This document shows positions 23,557 through 31,173 of a stretch of DNA of 34,764 bases, one piece after another (within the stretch, counting starts at the first letter, position 1; each line of letters starts with the position of its first letter). This DNA comes from an uncultured Lachnospiraceae bacterium (lineage in GTDB: Bacteria; Bacillota; Clostridia; Lachnospirales; Lachnospiraceae): assembly GCA_934402515.1 (NCBI GenBank), contig CAKRTZ010000023.1, positions 1 to 34,764 on the forward strand, given 5' to 3'. Both the position numbers and the translations under genes were made by a program. The notes under the pieces were generated by a model. The model did not search any database and was not told the origin of the DNA. It saw only the letters and a program-made list of their open reading frames with translations.

Positions 23557-23605
23557 CGCCTTCTTGCATATACTACTTATTGGAAGTAAAATGGATGCAA
23601 AAGGA

Positions 23606-23642
23606 CACTTTCAAAAAATGAAAAATTTTAAAGTTTTGAAAG
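23606..23642 (+). repeat. 37-bp palindrome-rich repeat, copy B, touching the ATPase ribosome site
   Basis: The second copy starts 86 bp after the first. Its 3' end (TTTTGAAAG) overlaps the AGAGG ribosome site of the gene starting at 23653. It could act as an operator pair with copy A, or as an RNA hairpin that hides the ribosome site. Function is inferred only from position and symmetry. Confidence 0.93.
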
Positions 23643-23652
23643 AGGTAACAGT

Positions 23653-24849
23653 ATGAAAACAATTACCAGAACAAAATATTTAGACCGGATTATAGAATTG
23701 AAGGATACTCCTGATATAAAAATCATTACAGGAATCCGCCGTTCCGGAAAATCCAAGCTGATGCAGGCGTATATGGAATATCTGAAAAGTCATTTTGACG
23801 ATATTCATATTATTTTTATCGACTTTATGGATTTAGCATATGAAGAAATCAAGGAATACCATGCATTGCATACCTATGTAGAGGAGCATTACCAGGCGGA
23901 AAAGAAAAATTATCTTTTCGTGGATGAGGTTCAGATGTGCCCTAAGTTTGAGTTGGCGATTAACAGTCTTTACTCAAAGGAAAAATATGATATTTATATT
24001 ACTGGTTCCAATGCCTTTTTGTTGAGTGCGGATTTGGCAACTTTGTTTACCGGGCGCTATATGGAAGTCCATGTATTTCCTTTCAGCTTTCAGGAATACT
24101 GCCAATATTATGATGAAGGGAAGGATAAAGACCAGCTTTTTGATGACTATGTGATTAAGGGTGGTCTGGCTGGTTCCTACGCATACAGAACAGAAAAAGA
24201 CAGAATAAACTATATCAAGGAAGTCTATGAAACCATTGTGACCAGGGATTTAGTTCAAAAATATGCCTTGCCTGATATTTTAGTTTTACAGCGTCTGAGT
24301 GAGTTTCTGATGGATAATATCAGTAATCTGACATCTCCTAACAAAGTAAGCCAGATATTGACTGCAAATAAGACAATGACTAACCATGTAACGGTGGGAA
24401 AGTACATTAAATTTTTGTGTAACGCATTCCTATTTTATGATGTGAAACGTTACGATATCCGGGGAAAAAAATATCTGGAAAGTTCTGAAAAATTTTACCT
24501 GTGTGATGTTGGTATCCGATATGCAATTCTGGGAAACAGAAATATGGATTATGGCAGAGTTTATGAAAATATGGTATACATTGAGCTGTTTCGTCGTGGC
24601 TATGATGTTTATGTTGGAAAACTGTACCAAAAAGAAATTGACTTTGTCGCACAAAGAGGCAGTGAGAAAATTTATATCCAGGTAAGCGATAATATTGCGG
24701 GAAAGGAAACCTTTGAAAGAGAATGTTCCCCGCTGTTGCAGGTTCGGGATGCCTATCCCAAAATGATTATTGCAAGAACGAAACATCCCATGTATAGCTA
24801 TGAGGGAATTGAAATTTATGATATTGCCGAATGGTTGTTACAGGGATAA
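23653..24849 (+). CDS. AAA-family ATPase with DUF4143 C-terminal domain
   Basis: A complete 398-residue member of the AAA_14/DUF4143 family, very common in gut anaerobes and archaea, of uncertain role. Walker A is at 27-35 (GIRRSGKSK, the family's RRxGKS form). Walker B is at about 88-92 (LFVDE), and a sensor-like YITGSNAFLLS follows. A winged-helix segment lies in the middle (SNLTSPNKVSQIL). The C-terminal DUF4143 part has EIDFVA at 328-333, resembling the first half of a PD-(D/E)XK nuclease core. The second half reads IYIQVSDN, without the usual E-x-K, so nuclease activity is doubtful. AGAGG lies 8 nt before ATG, overlapping repeat copy B. It stands alone, between remnants. Confidence 0.9.
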   Translation: MKTITRTKYLDRIIELKDTPDIKIITGIRRSGKSKLMQAYMEYLKSHFDDIHIIFIDFMDLAYEEIKEYHALHTYVEEHYQAEKKNYLFVDEVQMCPKFELAINSLYSKEKYDIYITGSNAFLLSADLATLFTGRYMEVHVFPFSFQEYCQYYDEGKDKDQLFDDYVIKGGLAGSYAYRTEKDRINYIKEVYETIVTRDLVQKYALPDILVLQRLSEFLMDNISNLTSPNKVSQILTANKTMTNHVTVGKYIKFLCNAFLFYDVKRYDIRGKKYLESSEKFYLCDVGIRYAILGNRNMDYGRVYENMVYIELFRRGYDVYVGKLYQKEIDFVAQRGSEKIYIQVSDNIAGKETFERECSPLLQVRDAYPKMIIARTKHPMYSYEGIEIYDIAEWLLQG

Positions 24850-24875
24850 GAATGTTAATGATACCCATTTTCCCC

Positions 24876-24906
24876 TTGACTTAGAGTCCACTCCAAGTCC
24901 TATACT
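24876..24906 (+). promoter_or_regulatory. MerR-type promoter/operator (19-bp spacer)
   Basis: TTGACT (24876-24881) and TATACT (24901-24906) are separated by 19 bp, the overlong spacing that MerR-family activators correct by twisting DNA. The spacer carries the dyad ACTTAGAGT-CC-ACTCCAAGT (one mismatch), centred between the hexamers. It would control the aldo/keto reductase that began at 24934, now a remnant. No MerR gene is in the window. Confidence 0.8.
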
Positions 24907-24933
24907 AATGATAGAATATCTCAATTTCTCAAT

Positions 24934-25106
24934 ATGGACAAAATTAAGAAAAACTTTGGCTTTGGCTGTATGCGTCTGCCCATGAATGGCAGTGCTATAT
25001 TCTCACCGATAAACTGACCAACTTCTTTTTCAAAAAAGAGGAGGACATCCGTCCCTTCTTCCAGAGCCAGTTGGAGGATGTAGCTGCGGAATTTGAGAAA
25101 AATTAA
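24934..25106 (+). pseudogene. aldo/keto reductase remnant (internal deletion)
   Basis: ATG at 24934 starts MDKIKKNFGFGCMRLPMNG, the typical N-terminus of clostridial aldo/keto reductases. In the following bases the frame shifts to CYILTDKLTNFFFKKEEDIR, PFFQSQLEDVAAEFEKN and then a stop at 25104-25106. The second piece matches the region that normally lies around residues 60-100 (TDKL...FKxEEDIRPxFExQLE). So some 40-50 residues were lost and everything after about residue 105 is gone. The upstream MerR-type promoter is still perfect. Confidence 0.78.
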
Positions 25107-25128
25107 AGAAGGACACAAGCAAACTTTT

Positions 25129-25160
25129 AAAGAAATCCTGTTGCGGCAGGATTTCTTTTT
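25129..25160 (+). terminator. intrinsic terminator after the aldo/keto reductase remnant
   Basis: A perfect 12-bp stem, AAAGAAATCCTG with CAGGATTTCTTT, has a 6-nt loop (TTGCGG) and a T run to 25160. A weak -35/-10 pair (TTGCGG in the loop, TAAAAT at 25164-25169, 17 bp apart) could start the next gene from within this element. Confidence 0.85.
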
Positions 25161-25203
25161 GATTAAAATGAGGGTAACTATAAAACTGGAAGGTAGTAAC
25201 AGG

Positions 25204-25884
25204 ATGCAGACCAGAATCCTATTTGAAGATAAAGATCTGATTGTATGCCACAAACCCGCAGGGCTTGCCACCCAGACCCAGCGTCTCGGACAGCCCGATG
25301 TGGTGTCAGAACTGAAAAATTATTTGAAAAATCCCTATGTGGCAGTGATTCACCGCCTCGACCAGCCGGTGGAGGGTGTCCTTGTCTTTGCTAAAAACCA
25401 GAAAACGGCGGCGGCACTGACGAAACAGGTGACGGAACACACCATGCACAAGAAATATCTGGCACTGGTATGTGGACAACCTTTGGAAAAACCCTGTACC
25501 CTGGTGGATTATCTGGCGAAAGATGCCAGAACCAACCTTTCCCGAATCAGCACGAAACAGGATAAACAGGCGAAGGAGGCAAAGCTTACCTATCAGAAAC
25601 TTGTCCAGGTGACGCCGGAGGTGGCACTGTTGGAGGTGGATTTGTACACCGGACGCCATCATCAGATTCGGGTGCAGCTATCCCATGGAGGATTTCCCCT
25701 GTTGGGCGATACGAAGTACGGCAATGAGCAGTCTTTGCAGATTTCCCAGGAAAAGGCAATGAAAGCAGTGGCTTTATGTGCCTATTCCCTGGAATTTCGA
25801 CATCCTGTGACGGGAAAAAACATGAGGTTTACCTGCACCGAACCGGAGGCTTTTTGTAAGGAAAGGGGATTTTCGTTGGCATGA
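25204..25884 (+). CDS. RluA-family pseudouridine synthase
   Basis: A 226-residue RNA pseudouridine synthase without an S4 domain. The catalytic Asp is D53 in the HRLDQPVEGVLVFAKN box. Other family signatures are FEDKDLIVCHKPAGL, LYTGRHHQIRVQLSH and GDTKYG. ATG at 25204 is used; the frame stays open back to 25093 but that part contains the terminator. GGAAGG lies about 10 nt before the start. Target (23S rRNA or tRNA) cannot be assigned. The stop overlaps the start of the next gene (ATGA), so it heads a small operon. Base composition is visibly GC-richer than in the origin genes. Confidence 0.93.
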   Translation: MQTRILFEDKDLIVCHKPAGLATQTQRLGQPDVVSELKNYLKNPYVAVIHRLDQPVEGVLVFAKNQKTAAALTKQVTEHTMHKKYLALVCGQPLEKPCTLVDYLAKDARTNLSRISTKQDKQAKEAKLTYQKLVQVTPEVALLEVDLYTGRHHQIRVQLSHGGFPLLGDTKYGNEQSLQISQEKAMKAVALCAYSLEFRHPVTGKNMRFTCTEPEAFCKERGFSLA

Positions 25885-27479
25885 GGCGTGTGACAGAAAA
25901 AGCATTGGAGATTCTGGTGCTTTTGTATGTGATTTTGCTGGCAGTGGCGTTTCCCCTCTTTGTGCGGGACGGCTATACCGCCATGGCATCCAATAAATTT
26001 TACTTTTTCCGAACCATTAGTTCTCTACTGTTGGTGATTGCACCCATCGGACTCATTTATCGGGTGGTGGAGGGCTGCCGCTCTTTTTTCTCCCGAAAAG
26101 AGGACATTTCCCAGGAGTCAAACCTTGGGTTTTCTCTCACGGACTGGTTTGTTTTCTTTTACGGAGTGGTGGTGTGCCTGTCCTATTTTAGCTCCAACTA
26201 CCGGGAAGAATCGGCGTTTGGCTCTGCTTTGTGGGGAGCCGGAGGATGGAATATGGGACTGGTAACCCAGCTTGCGCTGGTGCTGATTTATTTCTGTGTG
26301 TCCCGGTTTTTCCGTAGCTACGAGGTAGGAATCGGGCTGTTGCTTGGTGCCTCCGTCCCCATTTTTTTGCTGGGAATCTGCAACCGGTTTGACTGGTATC
26401 CCATTCCCATGGCGGGGGCGAGTTCCGGCTTTATCTCCACCCTGGGCAACATTAACTGGTACTGCGGTTACTTTGCCGTGGTCTTTCCTCTGGGGGTAGG
26501 ACTTTATCTGAAAGCCAGGGAAGGTTGGAAAAAACGATTGCTGGCGTGGTATGTGCTGTTGGGATTCTGCACGGGAATCACCCAGGGCAGTGACAGCGGA
26601 TTTCTGGTGATGGGACTGCTTTTTCTGGTGGTGTGGTGTGTCTGCCTGCGAAATACCGGCGGTGCAAAACAGTTTGTGGAGGTGTCCATGCTGTTCTGGC
26701 TGGCGGCATGGATGATCCGGGTGTTCCGCCTGTTGTTTCCCGGACAGTTTAACTATGACACGGATTTGATTTACCGGCTCACCTACACCAGTACGCCCCT
26801 TTATGTGATGGTTATCCTCGTCTGTTGTTACACATTGCTTTCTTTTGTGGATAAAAAGGGACATTCTTTGGAAAAACTGTGGAAAAGCCTGCGGTTTGCA
26901 GGACTTCTCATTGTTACCGTCAGTGTGATTGGCTATGTGGCACTGGTCATCATCAATACCCGCCATCCCCTGTGGACGCCGGGGTTAAACGGTCAGCCAC
27001 TTTTTACTTTTAGCAGTGAATATATGAACGGGCGGGGAACCACCTGGCAGACGGGAATCCGCATATTTTTGAGTTTTCCCCTGTGGAACCGGCTGGTGGG
27101 AATCGGGCCGGACTGTTTTGCCGCCTACGCCTACCAGAGTTACGAGGATGTTTGGATGCTTTATGAGCAGTTTGGAAATCTGCTGTTGACCAACGCCCAC
27201 AATGAGTGGATAACCGTATTGGTAAACACCGGACTCTGGGGCTGTATCAGTTACGGGGCAGCCTTTGTCACTTTGACAGGGCGGAGCCTTCTGCAGTCGG
27301 TAAAAAGCCGGGCAGATTCCTTAAATCCGCTGCTCTTTGCCTGCGGGTTGTCGGTTTTGTGCTACACGGTACACAACATGGCCAGTTTTCAGCAGATTAT
27401 CAGTGCCCCGCTGGTGTTTCTGGTGATGGGCATGGCGGAAGGAATGTTACGAATTAACCGGGTAATTGAGGAGGAATGA
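25881..27479 (+). CDS. O-antigen ligase/polymerase-like membrane protein (Wzy_C)
   Basis: A 532-residue protein with about twelve hydrophobic segments. The large loop region near NGRGTTWQTGIRIFLSFPLW and the AHNEWITVLVNTGLWGCISY segment match the Wzy_C domain of O-antigen ligases and polysaccharide polymerases. In Gram-positives such proteins act on capsule or wall-linked glycans at the outer membrane-face; here there are no glycosyltransferase neighbours to suggest which polymer. Its start overlaps the rluA stop by four bases and its stop overlaps the start of the M20 gene the same way. Exact enzymatic role is unproven. Confidence 0.85.
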   Translation: MRRVTEKALEILVLLYVILLAVAFPLFVRDGYTAMASNKFYFFRTISSLLLVIAPIGLIYRVVEGCRSFFSRKEDISQESNLGFSLTDWFVFFYGVVVCLSYFSSNYREESAFGSALWGAGGWNMGLVTQLALVLIYFCVSRFFRSYEVGIGLLLGASVPIFLLGICNRFDWYPIPMAGASSGFISTLGNINWYCGYFAVVFPLGVGLYLKAREGWKKRLLAWYVLLGFCTGITQGSDSGFLVMGLLFLVVWCVCLRNTGGAKQFVEVSMLFWLAAWMIRVFRLLFPGQFNYDTDLIYRLTYTSTPLYVMVILVCCYTLLSFVDKKGHSLEKLWKSLRFAGLLIVTVSVIGYVALVIINTRHPLWTPGLNGQPLFTFSSEYMNGRGTTWQTGIRIFLSFPLWNRLVGIGPDCFAAYAYQSYEDVWMLYEQFGNLLLTNAHNEWITVLVNTGLWGCISYGAAFVTLTGRSLLQSVKSRADSLNPLLFACGLSVLCYTVHNMASFQQIISAPLVFLVMGMAEGMLRINRVIEEE

Positions 27480-29143
27480 TGGAGCAGATAAATTTAAAAA
27501 ACCAGATTCTTACCTATCTGTATGATTTTATTGAAAAACCCAGCGTGTCGGACTCCGATGCGGAGCATCTGGGAGCGGACTGGTTACAGGAAACCCTGAA
27601 AAAACAGCCCTATTTTCAGGTACGTCCGGAGGATTGCGGCAGCTATGAAATTCCCGGAGATTACCGGAAACGCCACATCGTCTACGGGCTGGTAAAAGGA
27701 GACACCAGTCGGACGGTGATTCTCACGGGACATTACGATGTGGTGGGAATCGAGGAATATGGGGCATTGAAACCCCTGGCTTTCCAGGTGGAAAAGCTGA
27801 CGGAGGCGATGAAAACTGCCCCGTTGGACGAGGAATCCCGAAAGGATTTTGAGTCCGGCGAGTGGCTGTTTGGACGTGGAACGGCAGACATGAAAGGCGG
27901 TCTGTGTGCAGGACTGGCAGTGCTGGGACAGCTTGGGGAGGAAGTGCTTGCGGGGACCTTTCAGGGAAAGGTAAATGTCCTGTTTATGGCGGTGCCCGAC
28001 GAGGAATCTTACTCTGCGGGGATGCGTGGAGCGGCAGGACTGTTGCAGGAGCTACAAAAAAGCAGGAGTCTTACCTATGAGTGTCTCCTATGCTTAGAGC
28101 CAAACAGCCGGGACAATGCCGGAGAAAAGCAGAGCGTGTACATCGGCTCCGTGGGAAAATGTATGCCGGTGGCGTTGGTGCAGGGGCTGAAAGCCCATGT
28201 GGGAACCTGTTTCCAGGGCATCAATGCGGTGAGCGTGCTGTCCCGTTTTCTGTTAAAAACCGAAGTTTCGCCCCAGTTTGCGGATGTATACAAGGGCGAG
28301 ATGTGCGTGCCACCCACCTGGCTTTATCTGAAAGATCAGAAGGAATTGTACGATGTGTCCCTGCCCTACCGAGCGTGCGGCTACATCAATATGTTACAGT
28401 TTGACACCACCCCGGAGCAGGTGATGACCCAGCTAAAAGCGCTGGCACAGGAGGCGTTTGTGGATGTGATTGGCACCATGCAGGCGTCCTGCCGGGAGAT
28501 TGCAAAAAAAGCGGGACAGCAGCCGGATTTATCTCAGATTCCTGGGGTAGACCGATGCCAGGTACTGGAATTTTCCCAGTTGCAGGCACTTTGCCGGGAA
28601 AAGGATGAGGCAGGCTTTGCTGCTTATTACGAAAAGCAGTACGAGGAAATCCGCCGGAAAATCCAGGGCGGGGAGTGGAATTACCCCCAGGCAACGGTGG
28701 AAATGATGAAACGGGTGCTGGATTTTGCCGATATGACAGAGCCGGTGATGGTGCTGGGATTTGCACCGCCCTTTTATCCCGCATTCCACAGCGACAGGCT
28801 GCCGGGAAAAACCGGGGCAGGCAGTGCCTATTTTGCAAAGCTGCAAAGTGTGGCGATGCAGGCGGGAACCCGGTTACAGCGGTATCACTACTTTACCGGA
28901 ATTTCCGACCTCAGCTATTGCGGCAGCTGCACCGAGTACGACCACACGAAATATTATGACAACACCCCGCTGTGGGGCGATTTATACCAGGTAGACTTCG
29001 CCGGAATCAGCGCGCTGAATATCCCGTCCATTTTGTTTGGACCCTGGGGCAAAAATCTGCACCAGCGCACGGAACGGGTTCACATCAAGAGTTTAACGGA
29101 AGAAACGCCGGCAATTTTATTGGCGTTTATAGATATTTTATAG
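27476..29143 (+). CDS. RocB-like M20-family metallohydrolase
   Basis: A 555-residue zinc hydrolase of the M20/M25/M40 superfamily, closest in architecture to the arginine-utilisation protein RocB. Metal and catalytic residues are all present: H86 and D88 in TGHYDVVG, D138 in GRGTADMKGG, and E176 in PDEESYSAGM. A dimerisation-type insert follows. The last third (PPFYPAFHSD, THDHTKYYDNTPLWG-like) is the RocB-specific extension. The start is ATG 27476, or 27479 one codon later; a GAGGAGG ribosome site precedes both. Probable substrate is an amide or peptide bond in an amino-acid derivative. The link with the membrane protein before it is only positional. Confidence 0.9.
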   Translation: MMEQINLKNQILTYLYDFIEKPSVSDSDAEHLGADWLQETLKKQPYFQVRPEDCGSYEIPGDYRKRHIVYGLVKGDTSRTVILTGHYDVVGIEEYGALKPLAFQVEKLTEAMKTAPLDEESRKDFESGEWLFGRGTADMKGGLCAGLAVLGQLGEEVLAGTFQGKVNVLFMAVPDEESYSAGMRGAAGLLQELQKSRSLTYECLLCLEPNSRDNAGEKQSVYIGSVGKCMPVALVQGLKAHVGTCFQGINAVSVLSRFLLKTEVSPQFADVYKGEMCVPPTWLYLKDQKELYDVSLPYRACGYINMLQFDTTPEQVMTQLKALAQEAFVDVIGTMQASCREIAKKAGQQPDLSQIPGVDRCQVLEFSQLQALCREKDEAGFAAYYEKQYEEIRRKIQGGEWNYPQATVEMMKRVLDFADMTEPVMVLGFAPPFYPAFHSDRLPGKTGAGSAYFAKLQSVAMQAGTRLQRYHYFTGISDLSYCGSCTEYDHTKYYDNTPLWGDLYQVDFAGISALNIPSILFGPWGKNLHQRTERVHIKSLTEETPAILLAFIDIL

Positions 29144-29165
29144 AAAAAACAAGGAGGGCTTAATT

Positions 29166-30713
29166 ATGCCAAAGTGGATTGAAGATGCTGTTTTTTATGA
29201 GATTTATCCCCAGTCATTTAATGACACCAACGCGGATGGAATCGGAGATTTCCAGGGAATCATCGAGAAACTGGACTATATTAAGGAATTGGGCTGCAAC
29301 GCCATCTGGATGAACCCCTGTTTTAAATCCCATTTCCATGATGCGGGCTATGATGTGGAGGACTACTACACCGTAGCGCCCCGTTATGGCACTAACGAGG
29401 ACTTGGTTCGCCTGTTTAAAGAAGCGCACAAGCGGGACATGCACATACTGTTGGATTTGGTTCCGGGACACACTGCCATCGAGCATGAGTGGTTCCATGA
29501 GTCCATAAAACCGGAGCAGAACGAGTTCACAGACCGTTTTGTCTGGACGGACGATGTGTGGATTACCCCGCCGGGTATGCGCTGGCTCCAGGGTATTTCT
29601 GACCGGAATGGCTCGGTAGCCGTCAACTTTTTCTCCACCCAGCCGGCGTTAAACTATGGCTTTTACCAGCCTGACCCGGAGCAGAAGTGGCAGCAATCCT
29701 ACGATGCTCCCGGCCCGAAAGCCACCAGAGAGGCAATCAAGGACATTATGCGTTTCTGGTTACAGTGCGGCGCAGACGGTTTCCGTGTGGACATGGCGGG
29801 TTCTCTGGTCAAAGGAGACGATGAGGCATCCCACGGAACCATTAAGCTGTGGCAGGAGTTCCGGGCTTTTCTGGACGAGGAATTCCCGGAGGCAGCGCTG
29901 ATTTCCGAGTGGGGCGAGCCGGACAAATCCCTGGAGGGTGGTTTCCACATGGATTTCCTGTTACATTTCGGGCCTTCCCATTACAACGACCTGTTCCGCT
30001 GTGACGAGCCTTATTTTTCCTCCAGAGGAAAAGGCACGGCGAAGGAATTCGTGGAGACTTACAAGAAAAATTATGACAAGACCGGTGGCAAGGGCTTGAT
30101 TTGTATTCCTTCCGGCAACCATGATATGGATCGTCTGGCAAAACGCCTGACCCCGGAGGAAATGAAGGTGGCATTTGCTTTTCTGCTGTCCATGCCCGGT
30201 GCGCCTTTTATTTACTATGGCGATGAGATTGGTCTGCGCTATGTATATGGACTGAATTCTGTGGAAGGTGGTTTCCACCGCACCGGCTCCCGTTCACCCA
30301 TGCAGTGGGATAAATCCGTAAATGCGGGATTTTCCACCGCAAGACCGGATAAGCTCTACATTCCCCTGGATTCCGCAAAGGACCGCCCGGATGCGGAGAG
30401 CCAGATGGCAGACGAACATTCCCTCTATGCCCAGGTGAAAAAGCTGATTGCCTTCCGTGGTGAGCATCCCGCACTGCACAATACCTCTGCCATCCGTTTT
30501 CTGGATGTGGCAGGGGAGTATCCTCTTGCTTACGAGCGCAGCTGTGAGGAGGAAAAAATAATGGTTGTTATCAATCCCTCTGCAACCGCCTGTGATTTAG
30601 AGTCCGATGTGCCGGTGGAGGATGTGATTTACACTGTCGGTGGCAAGGCATCCGTTTCCGGCAACATTGTCCATGTGGATGGCGCCGCAGCAGCGTTTGT
30701 GAGAGTGAAATAG
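29166..30713 (+). CDS. GH13-family glycoside hydrolase (alpha-amylase family)
   Basis: A cytosolic (no signal peptide) 515-residue GH13 enzyme that should act on alpha-glucosidic bonds. The barrel starts with WIEDAVFYEIYPQSFNDTN and GCNAIWMNPC. The catalytic triad is the nucleophile D209 (DGFRVDMAG), acid/base E248 (ISEWGEP) and D320 (SGNHD). A beta-sandwich C-terminal domain of about 80 residues ends the protein. It resembles alpha-glucosidase/trehalose-synthase-like members; the precise specificity is not certain. AAGGAGG lies a few bases before ATG. It is 22 bp after the RocB-like gene, and the transcript is closed by the terminator at 30735-30785. Confidence 0.94.
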   Translation: MPKWIEDAVFYEIYPQSFNDTNADGIGDFQGIIEKLDYIKELGCNAIWMNPCFKSHFHDAGYDVEDYYTVAPRYGTNEDLVRLFKEAHKRDMHILLDLVPGHTAIEHEWFHESIKPEQNEFTDRFVWTDDVWITPPGMRWLQGISDRNGSVAVNFFSTQPALNYGFYQPDPEQKWQQSYDAPGPKATREAIKDIMRFWLQCGADGFRVDMAGSLVKGDDEASHGTIKLWQEFRAFLDEEFPEAALISEWGEPDKSLEGGFHMDFLLHFGPSHYNDLFRCDEPYFSSRGKGTAKEFVETYKKNYDKTGGKGLICIPSGNHDMDRLAKRLTPEEMKVAFAFLLSMPGAPFIYYGDEIGLRYVYGLNSVEGGFHRTGSRSPMQWDKSVNAGFSTARPDKLYIPLDSAKDRPDAESQMADEHSLYAQVKKLIAFRGEHPALHNTSAIRFLDVAGEYPLAYERSCEEEKIMVVINPSATACDLESDVPVEDVIYTVGGKASVSGNIVHVDGAAAAFVRVK

Positions 30714-30734
30714 AATAGTAGATGTTACAAAACC

Positions 30735-30785
30735 CCGCCCGCAGAGGTGTCCCAATTAAGGATGTCTCTGCAGGCGGTTTTTTTT
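30735..30785 (+). terminator. strong intrinsic terminator after GH13 gene
   Basis: CCGCC-C-GCAGAG pairs with CTCTGC-A-GGCGG (one internal C/A mismatch), followed by eight T (30778-30785). A short inner helix TCC/GGA can form in the loop. Confidence 0.92.
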
Positions 30786-30793
30786 GATAGAGA

Positions 30794-31093
30794 TTATGTC
30801 AAAATTAAATCTACTTTTCTTAGCAGAAAATCAATAATATTCACATGCATAATTCCATCATGGCTCATATCTATTTTATCAAGAGACATATATACCCCCT
30901 TGTAATAAGTTCATTATAAATAATATTTTCCAGAAAGAAGGTATCTTCATAATTGATTGTATTTGTATTTATCGTACGAAATCCCATGTCTATGGCATAT
31001 TGTTTTTCCTACAATATCCCGGTTGACAATACTTTCGTATAAATTTGACAGATATTTATGAACGGAAGTTTCATCTGAAATTAGCATGAAAAT
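30794..31093 (-). pseudogene. shattered DUF4143 ATPase (second subtype)
   Basis: This fills most of the gap between the GH13 terminator and the lacL promoter. Three pieces in different frames appear in the right order on the minus strand. First, 31093-31017: LISDETSVHKYLSNLYESIV and NRDIV (the segment after the ATPase core). Second, about 31008-30884: KQYAIDMGFR and ENIIYNELITRGY. Third, 30889-30794: MSLDKIDMSHDGIMHVNIID and FLLRKVDLILT. The last two are the start and the end of a DUF4143 domain, so the nuclease-like part between has been deleted and the ATP-binding domain is wholly gone. It belongs to a different subtype from the intact gene at 23653. Confidence 0.8.
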
Positions 31094-31113
31094 TCATCTG
31101 AGTACTTTCTCTC

Positions 31114-31143
31114 TTGAAGAAAGCATGAGCCATAACGTATAAT
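31114..31143 (+). promoter_or_regulatory. lacLM promoter
   Basis: TTGAAG (31114-31119) and a perfect TATAAT (31138-31143) are 18 bp apart. The predicted start is near 31150, giving a very short leader with AAAGGAG as ribosome site. No obvious operator dyad or catabolite-response element is seen nearby. Confidence 0.7.
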
Positions 31144-31173
31144 ACAGGTAACTTGTATAAAGGAGAAAACGAC

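Noticed and set aside
23520..23642. The two 37-bp repeats as a tiny CRISPR array
   Set aside because: There are only two copies with a single 49-bp interval, no cas genes, heavy internal symmetry, and the second copy sits on a ribosome site. A control element fits better.
26118..26966. 282-codon minus-strand open frame
   Set aside because: Antisense shadow of the O-antigen-ligase-like gene; it is rich in His, Gln and Pro, as expected for the complement of a GC-rich membrane protein gene.
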